Shown here: positions 25,371 to 36,800 of the stretch, one piece after another
How positions within the stretch are numbered: position 1 is the stretch's first letter
Layout: each line of letters opens with the position of its first letter
Source: Parachlamydiaceae bacterium
GTDB lineage: Bacteria; Chlamydiota; Chlamydiia; Chlamydiales; Parachlamydiaceae
Direction of reading: 5' to 3'
NCBI GenBank assembly: GCA_025451995.1
Contig: JANWJE010000138.1
Span: 1-64,000 of the forward strand
Length of the DNA stretch: 64,000 nt
The notes under the pieces: model-generated
Seen by the model: only the letters and a program-made list of their open reading frames with translations
Databases searched by the model: none
Told to the model about the DNA's origin: nothing
Position numbers and translations under genes: made by a program

Positions 25371-26228
25371 ATGACCACATACATTTTTCCCGGGCAAGGA
25401 TCGCAATCCAAAGGGATGGGCGGCAGCCTTTTTTCAGAGTTTCCTGAGTTCACCAAGAAAGCAGATGATATATTGGGCTATTCCATTCAATCCCTTTGCC
25501 TGGATGACCCCCTGCAACAGCTTGGAAAAACGCAATATACACAACCTGCTCTCTATGTCGTAAATGCATTGACTTATTTTAAAAAAAAACGAGAAAACTC
25601 AAAAGAACCTTCTTTTGTTCTAGGTCATAGCTTGGGGGAATATAGCGCTCTTTTGGCATCGGGAGTTTTCGACTTTGAAACGGGATTAAGACTTGTAAAA
25701 AAGCGAGGCGAATTGATGAGCAGATCATCAGGGGGTGCCATGGCTGCGATTATCGGTTTGAAGGCAGAAAACATTCAGGCAATTTTAGATAATAACCATC
25801 TAACCAATGTTTCGATTGCTAATCACAATACTCGCACACAGATTGTAATATCTGGATTAAAAGAAGATGTATTGCGGGCTCAGGGTTTGTGTGAACAAGC
25901 TGGAGCAATGCTCGTTGTTCCCTTGAATGTAAGCGGGGCTTTCCATTCCCCTTATATGAGCAATGCTCAAGAAGAATTCGAACTTTTCTTGAAAAATACT
26001 GCCGTTTTTAGGTTTAATCCCCCCTCGATTCCAACGATTTCTAATTATACAGCACGACCTTATAAGGCTGAAAATATTCTTGAAAATATTTCTAAACAGA
26101 TCACACATCCGGTTCGCTGGACAGAATCAGTTGTTTATCTATTGGAAACTGGCGAACAAGAATTTATAGAAATAGGACCGGGTGTTGTGTTGACGGGTCT
26201 TGTGAATCGCATTAAAAATGGATCGTGA
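25371..26228 (+). CDS. trans-acting malonyl-CoA acyltransferase
   Basis: A 285-residue FabD-like protein that loads the ACPs of the AT-less megasynthases. It has FPGQGSQSKGMGG, the nucleophile in GHSLGEY, the malonate-binding Arg in VKKRGELM, and the catalytic His in GAFHSPYM. The final part EIGPGVVLTGLV is canonical. None of the megasynthase modules in the window contains its own AT, so this enzyme is required. It overlaps the PPTase gene by 11 bases and starts the AT-PPTase-hydrolase operon. Confidence 0.93.
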   Translation: MTTYIFPGQGSQSKGMGGSLFSEFPEFTKKADDILGYSIQSLCLDDPLQQLGKTQYTQPALYVVNALTYFKKKRENSKEPSFVLGHSLGEYSALLASGVFDFETGLRLVKKRGELMSRSSGGAMAAIIGLKAENIQAILDNNHLTNVSIANHNTRTQIVISGLKEDVLRAQGLCEQAGAMLVVPLNVSGAFHSPYMSNAQEEFELFLKNTAVFRFNPPSIPTISNYTARPYKAENILENISKQITHPVRWTESVVYLLETGEQEFIEIGPGVVLTGLVNRIKNGS

Positions 26229-26970
26229 CTTTCAAGATTTATCCTACACATCAACTTTCCTGCTGCAACGGCACGATAAACAGTATGCTGCATCTCTTTG
26301 CATCAGCCGATTGTCTTTAAACTCTCTTAAAGTTAATGCACCTGACTACCTGCATGTTAAAGAGCAACCCTATTTTACATCGCTTCAATATTCCAAAAGA
26401 CAGCATAGCTATTTGCTCGGTCGCTTTTGTGCAAAACATGCTATCAGCAATTATTTGCAAAATGAGAGTCTGTCATGCATATTGATTGAAAATGGAGTTT
26501 TTAATCAGCCTATAGTCTATCACCCACTCCCTACGGATGTCCAAATCACTATCAGCCATACGGATTCAATAGGGGCAGCCCTTGCTTTCCCTAATTCTCA
26601 TCCTATGGGGATTGATGTGGAAATGATTAACGAAACTCATGTGATGACTATAAAAACCCAACTTACCTCAATTGAACAACAAAAAGCGGCACTATTCTCC
26701 AAGAATGAACCTTGGATATGTACCCTGATGTGGACTGCAAAAGAAGCTTTGTCAAAGGCCTTAAAATCCGGATTTATGATTTCCTTTGATTTGTTTGAGA
26801 TAGAGGAAATGCAACAAAAAGCGAATTATGTTGAAAGCTCTTTCAAGCATTTTCAACAATTTAGAGCCATTTCTTTCCCTTTGGCAGAAACTATCTGTTC
26901 TGTAGTTTATCCTGCTGGCACCCATTTGCTTCTCGATATTGAAGCTTTGCAAACAAAGCTCGCTTCATGA
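26218..26970 (+). CDS. Sfp-type 4'-phosphopantetheinyl transferase
   Basis: A 250-residue two-lobed PPTase that converts apo carrier proteins to the holo form. Magnesium- and CoA-binding motifs are visible: ITISHTDSIGAALAF, MGIDVEMI and WTAKEALSKALKSGF. The N-terminal lobe is less conserved, as usual. At least eleven carrier domains in this window need it. It overlaps the AT gene by 11 bases and the next gene by 4 (ATGA), so all three are co-translated. Having its own broad PPTase suggests that the cluster can work without the host's AcpS. Confidence 0.92.
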   Translation: MDRDFQDLSYTSTFLLQRHDKQYAASLCISRLSLNSLKVNAPDYLHVKEQPYFTSLQYSKRQHSYLLGRFCAKHAISNYLQNESLSCILIENGVFNQPIVYHPLPTDVQITISHTDSIGAALAFPNSHPMGIDVEMINETHVMTIKTQLTSIEQQKAALFSKNEPWICTLMWTAKEALSKALKSGFMISFDLFEIEEMQQKANYVESSFKHFQQFRAISFPLAETICSVVYPAGTHLLLDIEALQTKLAS

Positions 26971-27893
26971 AAAAACCCACTGTCTTTATGTTTTCAGGTC
27001 AAGGCTCTCACTATTATCAGATGGGACGAGAGCTGTATGATCAGGAACCTGTCTTTAGGAAAAAGCTGCAAGTTTCCGAAGCGATATTTAGAGACCTCAC
27101 ATGTTTATCGATTTTAGATCATCTTTATAACGATCAATTTAAAAAAAGCGACTCTTTTAATCGAACCTTATTGACCCATTCATCCATATTTATGGTTGAA
27201 TATGCTTTAGCCTGTCTGCTATTAGAACAAGGAATTGTACCCGACTATGTTTTAGGGGCAAGTTTAGGAGAGTTTTGCGCTGCAGTGATAGCGGGGGTTT
27301 TGACATTTGAGGAAGCTTTTCAATCCGTTATTGTTCAAGCGCAAATGCTGGAAGCCTATTGTCCGCCTGGAGCGATGATAGCCATCCTTCATCCACATAG
27401 TCTGTATCATGAATCTCAATTAATAAGAGAACAAAGCGAGCTGGCTGCCATCAATTTCCACTCCCATTTTGTGATTTCAGGTCAAATCGATCAACTTAAA
27501 CAAATTGAAGTCCTTTTAGATAAATTAGAAATCACTTTCCATAATCTGGCTATAACATGTGGTTTTCATTCAACACTGATTGATGGTGCAGCGCAGCCTT
27601 ATCTTCAATTCATCAATCGATTGCCATTAAGAACCCCTCGCATCCCTTTTGTTTCTTGCGGCAATGATACGCCTTTTACTCCTATTCATCCCAACCAATT
27701 TTGGAATGCCGTTAGAAAGCCGATTTATTTTCAAAATATGATTGAGGCATTGGAAAGAGAAAATAATTATACTTATATAGACCTTGGCCCTTCAGGTACC
27801 CTCGCCACTTTTGTCAAATACAATCTAAAGAAAGAATCATCTTCCAAAATACATACCGTCTTAACACCCACACGTTTTTCACCCTATCCCTAA
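26967..27893 (+). CDS. acyltransferase homologue, probable proofreading acyl hydrolase (AH)
   Basis: A 308-residue AT-fold protein starting MFSGQGSHYYQMGREL. The Ser motif is GASLGEF and the His motif CGFHSTLI. The Arg that holds malonate in true ATs (KKRGELM in the neighbouring AT) is replaced: here the segment is VQAQMLEAYCPPG. This matches PksD/PedC-type enzymes, which remove stalled acyl groups from ACPs. Last gene of the AT-PPTase-AH operon. Its 3' end overlaps the convergent megasynthase gene by 15 bases. Confidence 0.85.
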   Translation: MKKPTVFMFSGQGSHYYQMGRELYDQEPVFRKKLQVSEAIFRDLTCLSILDHLYNDQFKKSDSFNRTLLTHSSIFMVEYALACLLLEQGIVPDYVLGASLGEFCAAVIAGVLTFEEAFQSVIVQAQMLEAYCPPGAMIAILHPHSLYHESQLIREQSELAAINFHSHFVISGQIDQLKQIEVLLDKLEITFHNLAITCGFHSTLIDGAAQPYLQFINRLPLRTPRIPFVSCGNDTPFTPIHPNQFWNAVRKPIYFQNMIEALERENNYTYIDLGPSGTLATFVKYNLKKESSSKIHTVLTPTRFSPYP

Positions 27894-30800
27894 AGTTCTT
27901 TCTAATTTTTCTTTATCGCCCGAAACAACCAATACATTTGCTAATCCAGATGTTAAGCAAGATTGAAAACTTGCAAGACCTTGTTCTGTATCTAACAAAC
28001 CAAATCCGCTATAGTCCTGATATACCTTCATTGCCTCTGGCGGCATTTTCATCCCCCCTTCTTTCCAATAAGGCCATTGTATGGAGAGACTTAATCCGCG
28101 ACGTAATCCTTGTTGAACTTGGTCTGCTCGCCAATGCATGTATTCATCCATAAATCTATTGCTAAAAGCATAACTCCCTACTCCAAAATCTCCGAGTTCA
28201 GATGCAATGGAAGAAAACGTTACAAAAAAATCTAAAGGATAGGCTTGAGTCACTTCATCGAGATGGATTGTTCCGTCAACTTTCACTTCGCACGCGCGGA
28301 GAAAATCTGCGTTCTTTACAACATTAGCGCTGTGAGGACTCATCATGCCCGCTGCATGAATAACACCTTGAATTTGCCCCACCTGATTGATCATATGAGT
28401 CAAAGCAATTTCTAAAGCAATTTGATCGGTTCCAAGTTCTATGGAGATATAATAAGCTTCTCCATCCAGTCTTTTCAATTCAGCCAAGAATGCTTTTTTT
28501 TCGCTATCTAAAGGAGAGCGGCCTAAAAGTATGATTGTTGCTTGATAGTGTTTGGAGAGAAAGCGAGCAAAGTGTTTGCCCAAACCTCCGCAACCTCCGG
28601 TGATAAGATAGATGCCTCGCTGACGAAATGGCAAGGACTGAAATTGAATCTGATTATCAGGAGGTGAAATTTCAGTCAAGCGTCTCACTAAGCGTTGTCC
28701 CGATTTTGCATAATATACAGACTTATCTTGACGATGATCAAGTTCATTTTGGAGTCGATCCATCCAGTTTGACCGGCTAACGTTTTCCGGATGGACTCCC
28801 ATAACTGTCATAGTAAGATTGGGTGAAAGTAGCTTTACGGCACGGCTCAAACTCGCAAGAGCAGTATAATGAGGTTGAATTGCCCGTGAAGTTGCTTCGT
28901 AGACCATGACGTAATGGAGTGGTTTTTCAGGAGCGGTGCTTTGCCAAGTTTTGAAAAATTGCAACCAATCTAAAAGACTCTTTTTCTGATCGAACCCTAT
29001 CGAAGGAAGAACTTGCAAGATGGTATCTGGCCAAGCTTTATTTCCATTTGAAGAGATATCAGAAATAACTGAAGATGAGAAAGGGTCATGTGGTTCGCTC
29101 AACACCAGTAATTGACAAAGGTGATCAGAGGCTTTTTTTGTCGAAGCCAAGCTTTCTTCTATCCATAGAGATTGATAATAATAACATTCATCTTTGGCTT
29201 CTTCCTTTCTAAAAGGGAGAGCTTTAAATCCGCGAAATGACGCGCAGAGTTCGCCTTCCTCTGTTAAAATGTCAACATCAATCACATGATGTTGGATCTC
29301 ACGTTCATTCGAGGATGCTAAGCGAGCATAAGAATAAACCGTGGGGGGCAATTCGCGATGTATCTCTAATAACTCCAAATAAAATGGAACGTGTAAAACA
29401 GAAGATCGAACAATTTGATGTTGGATAGCAAACATTGCGCGCAGAGCACCATCCAGCAACATGGGGTGCAGCACATATTGAGAAGCATTTTCTTGGTAAG
29501 GCAGTAAACTGATGAGCGCCAATCCCTCGTTTGCATTGCCATATAATGCTTGGGTCACTTGAAAGCTTTCCCCGTAGTCATAGCCTATCTCTTTTAAACG
29601 CGAATACATGCGAGTTTTATCGCACAAGTAGTCGCAGCGTGCAATAATCGTCTTGAAGTCTTCCTCTTGAAGTAAAGGAATAGGAGTGGGATTCGCATAA
29701 TCAAGCTCTCCTTTCGCATGCAAGAGAACCTGATCATCAACATCCGTAAACACCTGAAATGTTGCTGCTTGTCTATTTTCAGCAGGTAACAATTTAATTC
29801 GAACGTCGATGGGCTTCCCTTGACTCACAATAGGTCGTTGCCATATTACATCTTTGAGCTTTGTTACCATTCGTCCTCCAGCCAGGGTCCCGGCTGCACG
29901 CGCCATTTCAAGATAAGCCGTACCTGGTAAAATAGCTTCGTCAAAAACCAGGTGGTGGGCAAGGCATACCTCATTTGGTAAAAGTTTTTTTTGAAAAATT
30001 TGCGCTTCAAAGGTTGAGATATTTTTATCCAGCAATGGATGCAACATTTCTTGCCTAGAGCTAATAACCTTTGGTAACCAATAGCGCTCCTTTAAGAATG
30101 AATAAGTTGGCAGACTCACCTTTTGACGGCTTTCCCCATAGTGTAGAATATTCCAATCAAGCATGTAACCTTTGATATAAAGGTTTGCTAGCACCTCCAA
30201 ATTTTCTTTATAAGCTGGTAAATTGGATAAATCTAGAGTTTTAAGCTCTTCCAATGTCACTTTCAATATTTTCTTGTAAATTGCTCCATCTTCGTGTGCT
30301 TGGTCCCCTTGTCCCCTAAAACAGTCGGGTGGAGTTTGAGTCAGTTCTAGCTGTGCTAAAGCAATTTTGAATTCATCGATATTTGCAGCTACAACTGCGC
30401 AGCGGAAGTCAAAATGACTACGCCCTATGTTAAGTGTATAAGCAAGAGATTCTAAAGTGATGTTAGAAGAATCTTTTAAATAAACATGCAAATCAGCGAT
30501 GTGCTGTTTGAGGGAGGCTTCGTGTTTTGCTGATAAGGTCACAAGATAGTAGGGTTTGGTGTTTCCCCGATGCAATCCCTGTTTCGGTGCTTCTTCAAGA
30601 ATCAGGTGCGCATTGCTACCGCCTGCTCCGAACGAACTAATCCCCGCTCGAAGCGGATATCCAGCTTTGGGTTGCCAATCTTCTAATTCACGCTGGACAT
30701 AAAACGGAGTCTCTGCAAAAGGAATATGAGAGTTTAAAGTCTCCGCATGAATAGAAGGAACAAGCTGTTTGTATTTAAACTGCAATAATACTTTAGTTAA

Positions 30801-33800
30801 AGCCGCAATCCCTGCAGAACTTTCTAAATGTCCCAAGTTGCTTTTAATAGAGCCTATAGGGCAACTTTGCTTTTCTACTCCCTCAAAAGCTTTTTCCAAT
30901 CCTCTGATTTCAATGGGGTCGCCTAAACTTGTACCCGTTCCGTGAGCTTCCACATAACTGAGACTTTCAGGTCCGATTTGTGCATGCTTAAAAGCATTTT
31001 GAATCAGTTCCCCTTGTGCCACAGGGTTAGGAACTGTGTATCCATTGGTTTTCCCTCCATGGTTCACAGAACTTCCCTTGATCACACCATAGATCTCGTC
31101 TCTATCGTTCAATGCTCGAGAGAGGGGTTTTAATAAGACTGCTCCCACCCCTTCACCTGGGACATAGCCATCCCCCCCTTCACCAAAACTTTTGCAAAGA
31201 CCATCAGAAGATAAAAAGCGGCCTTGGCTTAACATTAAATACTTGCTTGGATGCGATGTGATATTTACCCCTCCTGCAAGGGCAGCCTCGCATTCTCCAC
31301 GTCTGATACTTTCACATGCTAAGTGAATTGCCGTAAGGGAAGATGAGCACATGGTATCGACTGCTAAACTTGGTCCATGAAAGTTTAAAGTATAGGAAAC
31401 GCGATTTGCTATGGATGCGTAGAAGGAGGTGGGCAAAGCGAGGTCGCCTTGTAGTGAACCATAGAGTTGATAAGGTCCATACATCACTCCGACAAAAACA
31501 CCTATCTTATTTTTAGTAGTTTGATTTAATACCTCTGGCGTATATCCAGCATCTTCCAAGGTGGCCCACGAAACCTCTAAAAATAAGCGCTCCTGTGGAT
31601 CCATGAGTTCCGCTTCCCGCGGAGAAATGTTAAAAAATAGAGGGTCAAATTTATCAAAGTCCAGGATAAAGCTTCCTGATTTTCCATAGCTCTTTCCCAT
31701 TGCGCTTTTATTTACATCATAATAAAGCCGCCAATCCCAACGCTCTTCAGGGATATCTCGAACGGCATTGTGACTTTGTTGTAGATTTTGCCAAAATTCT
31801 TGTAAGTTTTTTGCATCTGGGTAGCGTCCGCTCAATCCGATAATAGCAATGTCTTCTGAAGTGCGAATATCTTTCTCTCCCCCTTTTGGTGAGAAAAAGC
31901 GATCAGAGGATGTTAATTGATCTTTCATTGGATATTGGGAAATTGTCAGCGGTGGAGACATTTTCTGCATTGTTTCTTTATGAGATTGAACAAAGTAATG
32001 AGACAGTTCAGTGATAGTCTGATATTCAAAAAACAATGTCTTCGGCAAAAGACCAAAATCTTTTTCAAGTGCCCGAGTGACATCCAATATCAAAATGGAA
32101 TCTAAACCATATTGATCAAAAGATGTTTGGATATCAAGCTTATGCTCTGGAAGTTTTAGCTTATTTTGCAGCAGCTTTTTCAGGTAAGTTTGAGCTTGCG
32201 TGAGCAGAGTATTCTCTGATGCTTGAATAGTAGGATGTTCTTGGAATAAATCCCCTTGCATCGCTTTAGCATCTTGAACTACCGTTTTTAGGTTCAAACA
32301 CCCTAGAAAACAATCAGCTTTTCCATATGCCACAATTCCTTGGGGAAAAGATAAGCTTAAAAGCTGTTCAAATGCTTCAAAACCTTTAGCGGTGGGCAAA
32401 GGTTTCATTCCAAAATGGTTGTCCATATATTCTTGACTTGCAAAATCGATCTGCATCCCACCTTCCTTCCAAAAGGGCCAATTGATGGAGAGGGTTCTGC
32501 CGCTGCGACGATTTTCCTGGACTTGTGCTTGTCGCCAATGTGCAAAGCTGTCTAAAAACGCATTGGCACTCGCATAATCGCTTTGACCTACGTTGCCAAG
32601 TATGCTCGATATCGAAGAGAACATCACAAATAGCTCTAGAGGGTCTTCCGCTGTCATGATGTCTAAATGAAGGAGGCCTTCTATCTTCGGTGCTAAAACT
32701 GCTCTAAAGTCTTCGAGGGATTTATGTATCAAAAGACTGTCTTTTAAAATCCCTGCGCTATGTATAATGCCATGCAATTTTCCAAAACGAGTCTTCCCTT
32801 GGATCAAGATGTTTTGAACAGATGATTTTTGACTGATATCACCAGCAACATACAGCACTTCACTCCCTAATTTTTCTAATTCCTTGATCTGGGCTTTTTT
32901 GGAATCATCAAGTAAAGATCGTCCTGTTAAAATGAGTTTAGCCTGATAGCGGGTCGCAAGGTAACGGGCAAAGAGAAACCCCAAACCACCAAGACCCCCA
33001 GTAATCAGGTAAGTTCCTTTTTCCCTCAAAGGTAATTTGGCATTTGCCTCGCTTTGCATCGTGATGGGTTGAAAGCGCTCCTCGTATCTTTTGTTTTCTT
33101 TGTAGCAAATAACTGTACCTGCTGGAACGGCATACTTTATCTCTTGTAACCAGAGATTTAAGAGATCAGCCTCGGTGTGTTTTGTCTGACATAAGATCAG
33201 ACGAAAGCGATAGGAAGGGTCTTCCTGCCCTAAACTTTTGAACAATCCTTTTAACATCTCCTCAAAAGGAATGTTTTCTGCTGGAGATCTGCTGATATAA
33301 TAACCGAAAAGTGTTGAAAATCGCTTGCTTCTTAGAAGCATTTTGGTCAAATTAAATACGTTTTCAATGGGCGAAACGAGGTAGAGAAGATGAGAGATGC
33401 TTGCAGGCAATTCAGCTATTTTATCCGCTAATGTTTCATGATCCATGAGATCTTGTTTCGAAAAGCTGATCACCATGCAATTCAACGCCGCTTTTAATTT
33501 TTTGCATTCTTCATGTGAAACGTCGACTGTCAAAATGCCTGTCGGGTGTGTGTGTGATTGTTCGTAAGAAGAGAGAGGCAATTCTTCAAAATTCGATTGA
33601 TAAAGCGAGAGTTTATTGGATTTTAGTTTTACAGCACGCATGCTAAAGCCTTTAAACCGAAGGATGAGGTTGCCTTCTATATCAGTCAGCATCAGCTGGT
33701 AGCTAGGCATTTCCTTAGTTCCGCGGGGGTCTCTTTGCACAATGACGTAGGCTTTTTGAGGGAGTTGAGTGACAAACCATTCCATCTCTTCTACGCCAAA

Positions 33801-36800
33801 AGGCAAATAGGTTTCTCCCTGTGATTCATCAAAACTAAAAGCAACTATCGTTTGCAGGACACTATCAAGAAAACTTGGATGAAAAAGATAGGAGCGATAG
33901 TCTTTTGCTTCGAAAACTTCCTGTGGTACCTCGACATAACCAAGCGCTTGTTGACTATCTGATTTCACATATTGCAAACCTTGAAAACTTGGGCCATAAT
34001 GCATATTCATTGCTCGAAACTTATTGTAGAGCTCTGCATTTGAAAACTTTATTTCCATGAATTGCTGCAACGATTTAATATCCAATGCTTCTGGACTCTC
34101 TGGGATTTTACCATACACAATCTCTCCTTGACTGTGTAAGCTATACTCTTCTGCTTCATTGCTATAGATTTCATACTCCATCCTCTCTCCTTTTGGATGA
34201 AGAGACAGAGTTATTTTTTTAGAATTTTCACCCACAATCGGTTGTGACCAAATCACATTGTTAAGTCCGCAAACTCCTAAAGATGAATGTGAGGCGAGCG
34301 TTCCACCCATACGCGCCATTTCAAGATAACAGACTCCGGGCAAGATTTGTTTTCCATTAATCACATGGTCTCTTAGATAAAAAGCATCTGGCTGAAGAAA
34401 GGTTTGATAGCATTGCTTCTCAAGCGTTGAAACGCTACCATCCAATAGTGGATGGAGCTTATCTGCCGGTTGGGGTATCCAATAGCGTTCCTTTAAGAAT
34501 GGATAGGTAGGTAGACTTATTTTCTGATGGACTTCTCCTCGATGCACCAACTCCCAGTCTATATCAGAGCCTTTTATGTATAAATCCCCTAAAGCTTCCA
34601 ATTGTTTTTTATATTGATTGCCATCCTGATGAAATGGATTTTTAAATTCTCCTAGGATGCTTTTGTGGGCGCGGTCATGAAAAGACTTATTTTCTAATTT
34701 TTTCTTGGCATCTCCTTGAAAATATCCTGGGGGTTTTTCTCGGCTGTGGATTTGTTCCAACTTAATGATTAATTCATCTATTGAGGAAACGACAAGCGCA
34801 CACCGGTGATTAAAATGACTGCGACCAACGTTGAGAGTATAGGCAATAGCTTCCAAAGAATTTTCTGGATATGTCTTAAGATAAGCATGCAAGTTTAATA
34901 TGCGCTGATTGAGTGCTTCGTTGTTCTTTGCGGATAAAGTCACAAGATAATAGGGTTTTGCTGCGTTAGATGACAAAACCTGTTCCGGTGCCTCTTCGAC
35001 AACAATATGGGCATTGGTCCCACTAAATCCAAAAGAGCTAACAGCTGCACGCCTCTGCATCCCACCTTCCGTCGGCCAATCGAGGATGCGTGTATTGATA
35101 TAGAAGGGACTATTATCTAAAGGAATATTACCATTGAGATCAGTAAAGTTTAAATGCGGGGGGATCTTCTTGTGTTTTAAGGCTAATACAATTTTTATCA
35201 AGCTGCTGATCCCCGCGGCAATTGTTGTATGACCAATATTTGTTTTCACTGATCCAATTGCGCAATAACCTGATTTATTCGTATATTGCCGAAATGCACG
35301 AGTTAATGCAGATATCTCAATAGGATCACCTAAAGGAGTTCCTGTTCCATGCGTTTCTACGTAAGTGATGGTTTCAGGGTTAATGTTAGCTTTTTTGTAG
35401 ACTTCCAATTCCAGCTCGGTTTGAGCGTCTGGATTGGGCGCTGTAATTCCATTAGAACTTCCATCTTGATTTATTCCTGAAGCCTTAATGACTCCATAAA
35501 TGATATTTTTATCTTGAATTGCTTGTTGAAGAGGTTTCAAAACAATAACCCCTACACCTTCACCAAGAGTAATCCCATCGGCTTTCTGATCGAATGTTCG
35601 ACAGACGCCGGAAGGAGACAACATTCCAACCTTTGTTGTCCTAATGTGCATTTGAGGTGTTAATAGAGTGGATACACCGCCCGCTAAAGCAATATCGCAT
35701 TGTTTCGTTAGAAGACTTTCACAAGCTAAATTGACAGCGACTAAGGAAGAAGAGCAGGCCGTATCTATTGCTAGACTCGGGCCCTTCAAATTGAGAAAGT
35801 AAGAAATCCGAGAGGCTAAAATAGAGGGAGATAATCCCATAAAGGCATAGCTTTCGTTCTGCATATGAACTTTATTTAATAACTCTCCATACTCCCCTAT
35901 TGTAGCACCTACAAAAACACCACAACGCTTATTTGTCAGCATACGATCGGTGTATCCGGCATCTTCAAGCGCTCTCCAAGCTTCTTCTAAAAACAAGCGT
36001 TGCTGGGGATCGATCAGTTCTGCTTCTTTAGGTGAAATATTAAAAAAAAGGGGATCAAATTTATCGATATCTTGAAGGAATGCTCCAACACGGCTATACG
36101 TTTTATTTAGTGCCGAAGGATCGGAATCATAATAGTCATTGATATCCCAACGTTCTTTTGGGATTTCATGAACGGATTGAACCCTATTGGCAATGTTTTT
36201 CCAAAATATATTTAAATTCTCGGCATCAGGAAAACGGCCCGACATGCCAATAATCGCAATATCGGTATCAGAAGATTTGAACTTAGAAACGGCAGTTGAA
36301 GGCGATAAATTGACGCAATCTTTTGAGCCATAATCGCCAACAATCGGGGGCGCCTTCACCTTTTGGGAATGTTTACCCCCGATTGTTAGCGATTCTAACT
36401 CAAAATTTTGCATCACTTTATCGCCTTGAACTGCCGTTTCTAGGTTGAATTCGGTGGATTGACTAATATTAGAAGTTAATTGTTGAAGATACTCAGCTAT
36501 TTTTTCTACCGTGTTATAACTAAAAAAGAATGTTAAGTTGAGTTCAACTTGAAATTGCTTGGACAAAAGTGTTTGGAGTTCAAGTAAATTCAATGAATCA
36601 AAGCCCAAATCTCTTAAAGCAGTTTGGGGTGTATAATGAGTAAAATGCTCCCCTCTCATCAACTTCATTACAGACTCTTCAACTTTGGCAATAGTTTGTT
36701 CTAACGAAGCAACCGGATTCATAGGCTTATGAATGTGTGATTGATTGGGTAGGGCAATATCTTGCAAATCATAATCAATAAAGATTTCGTAATGATCCTT

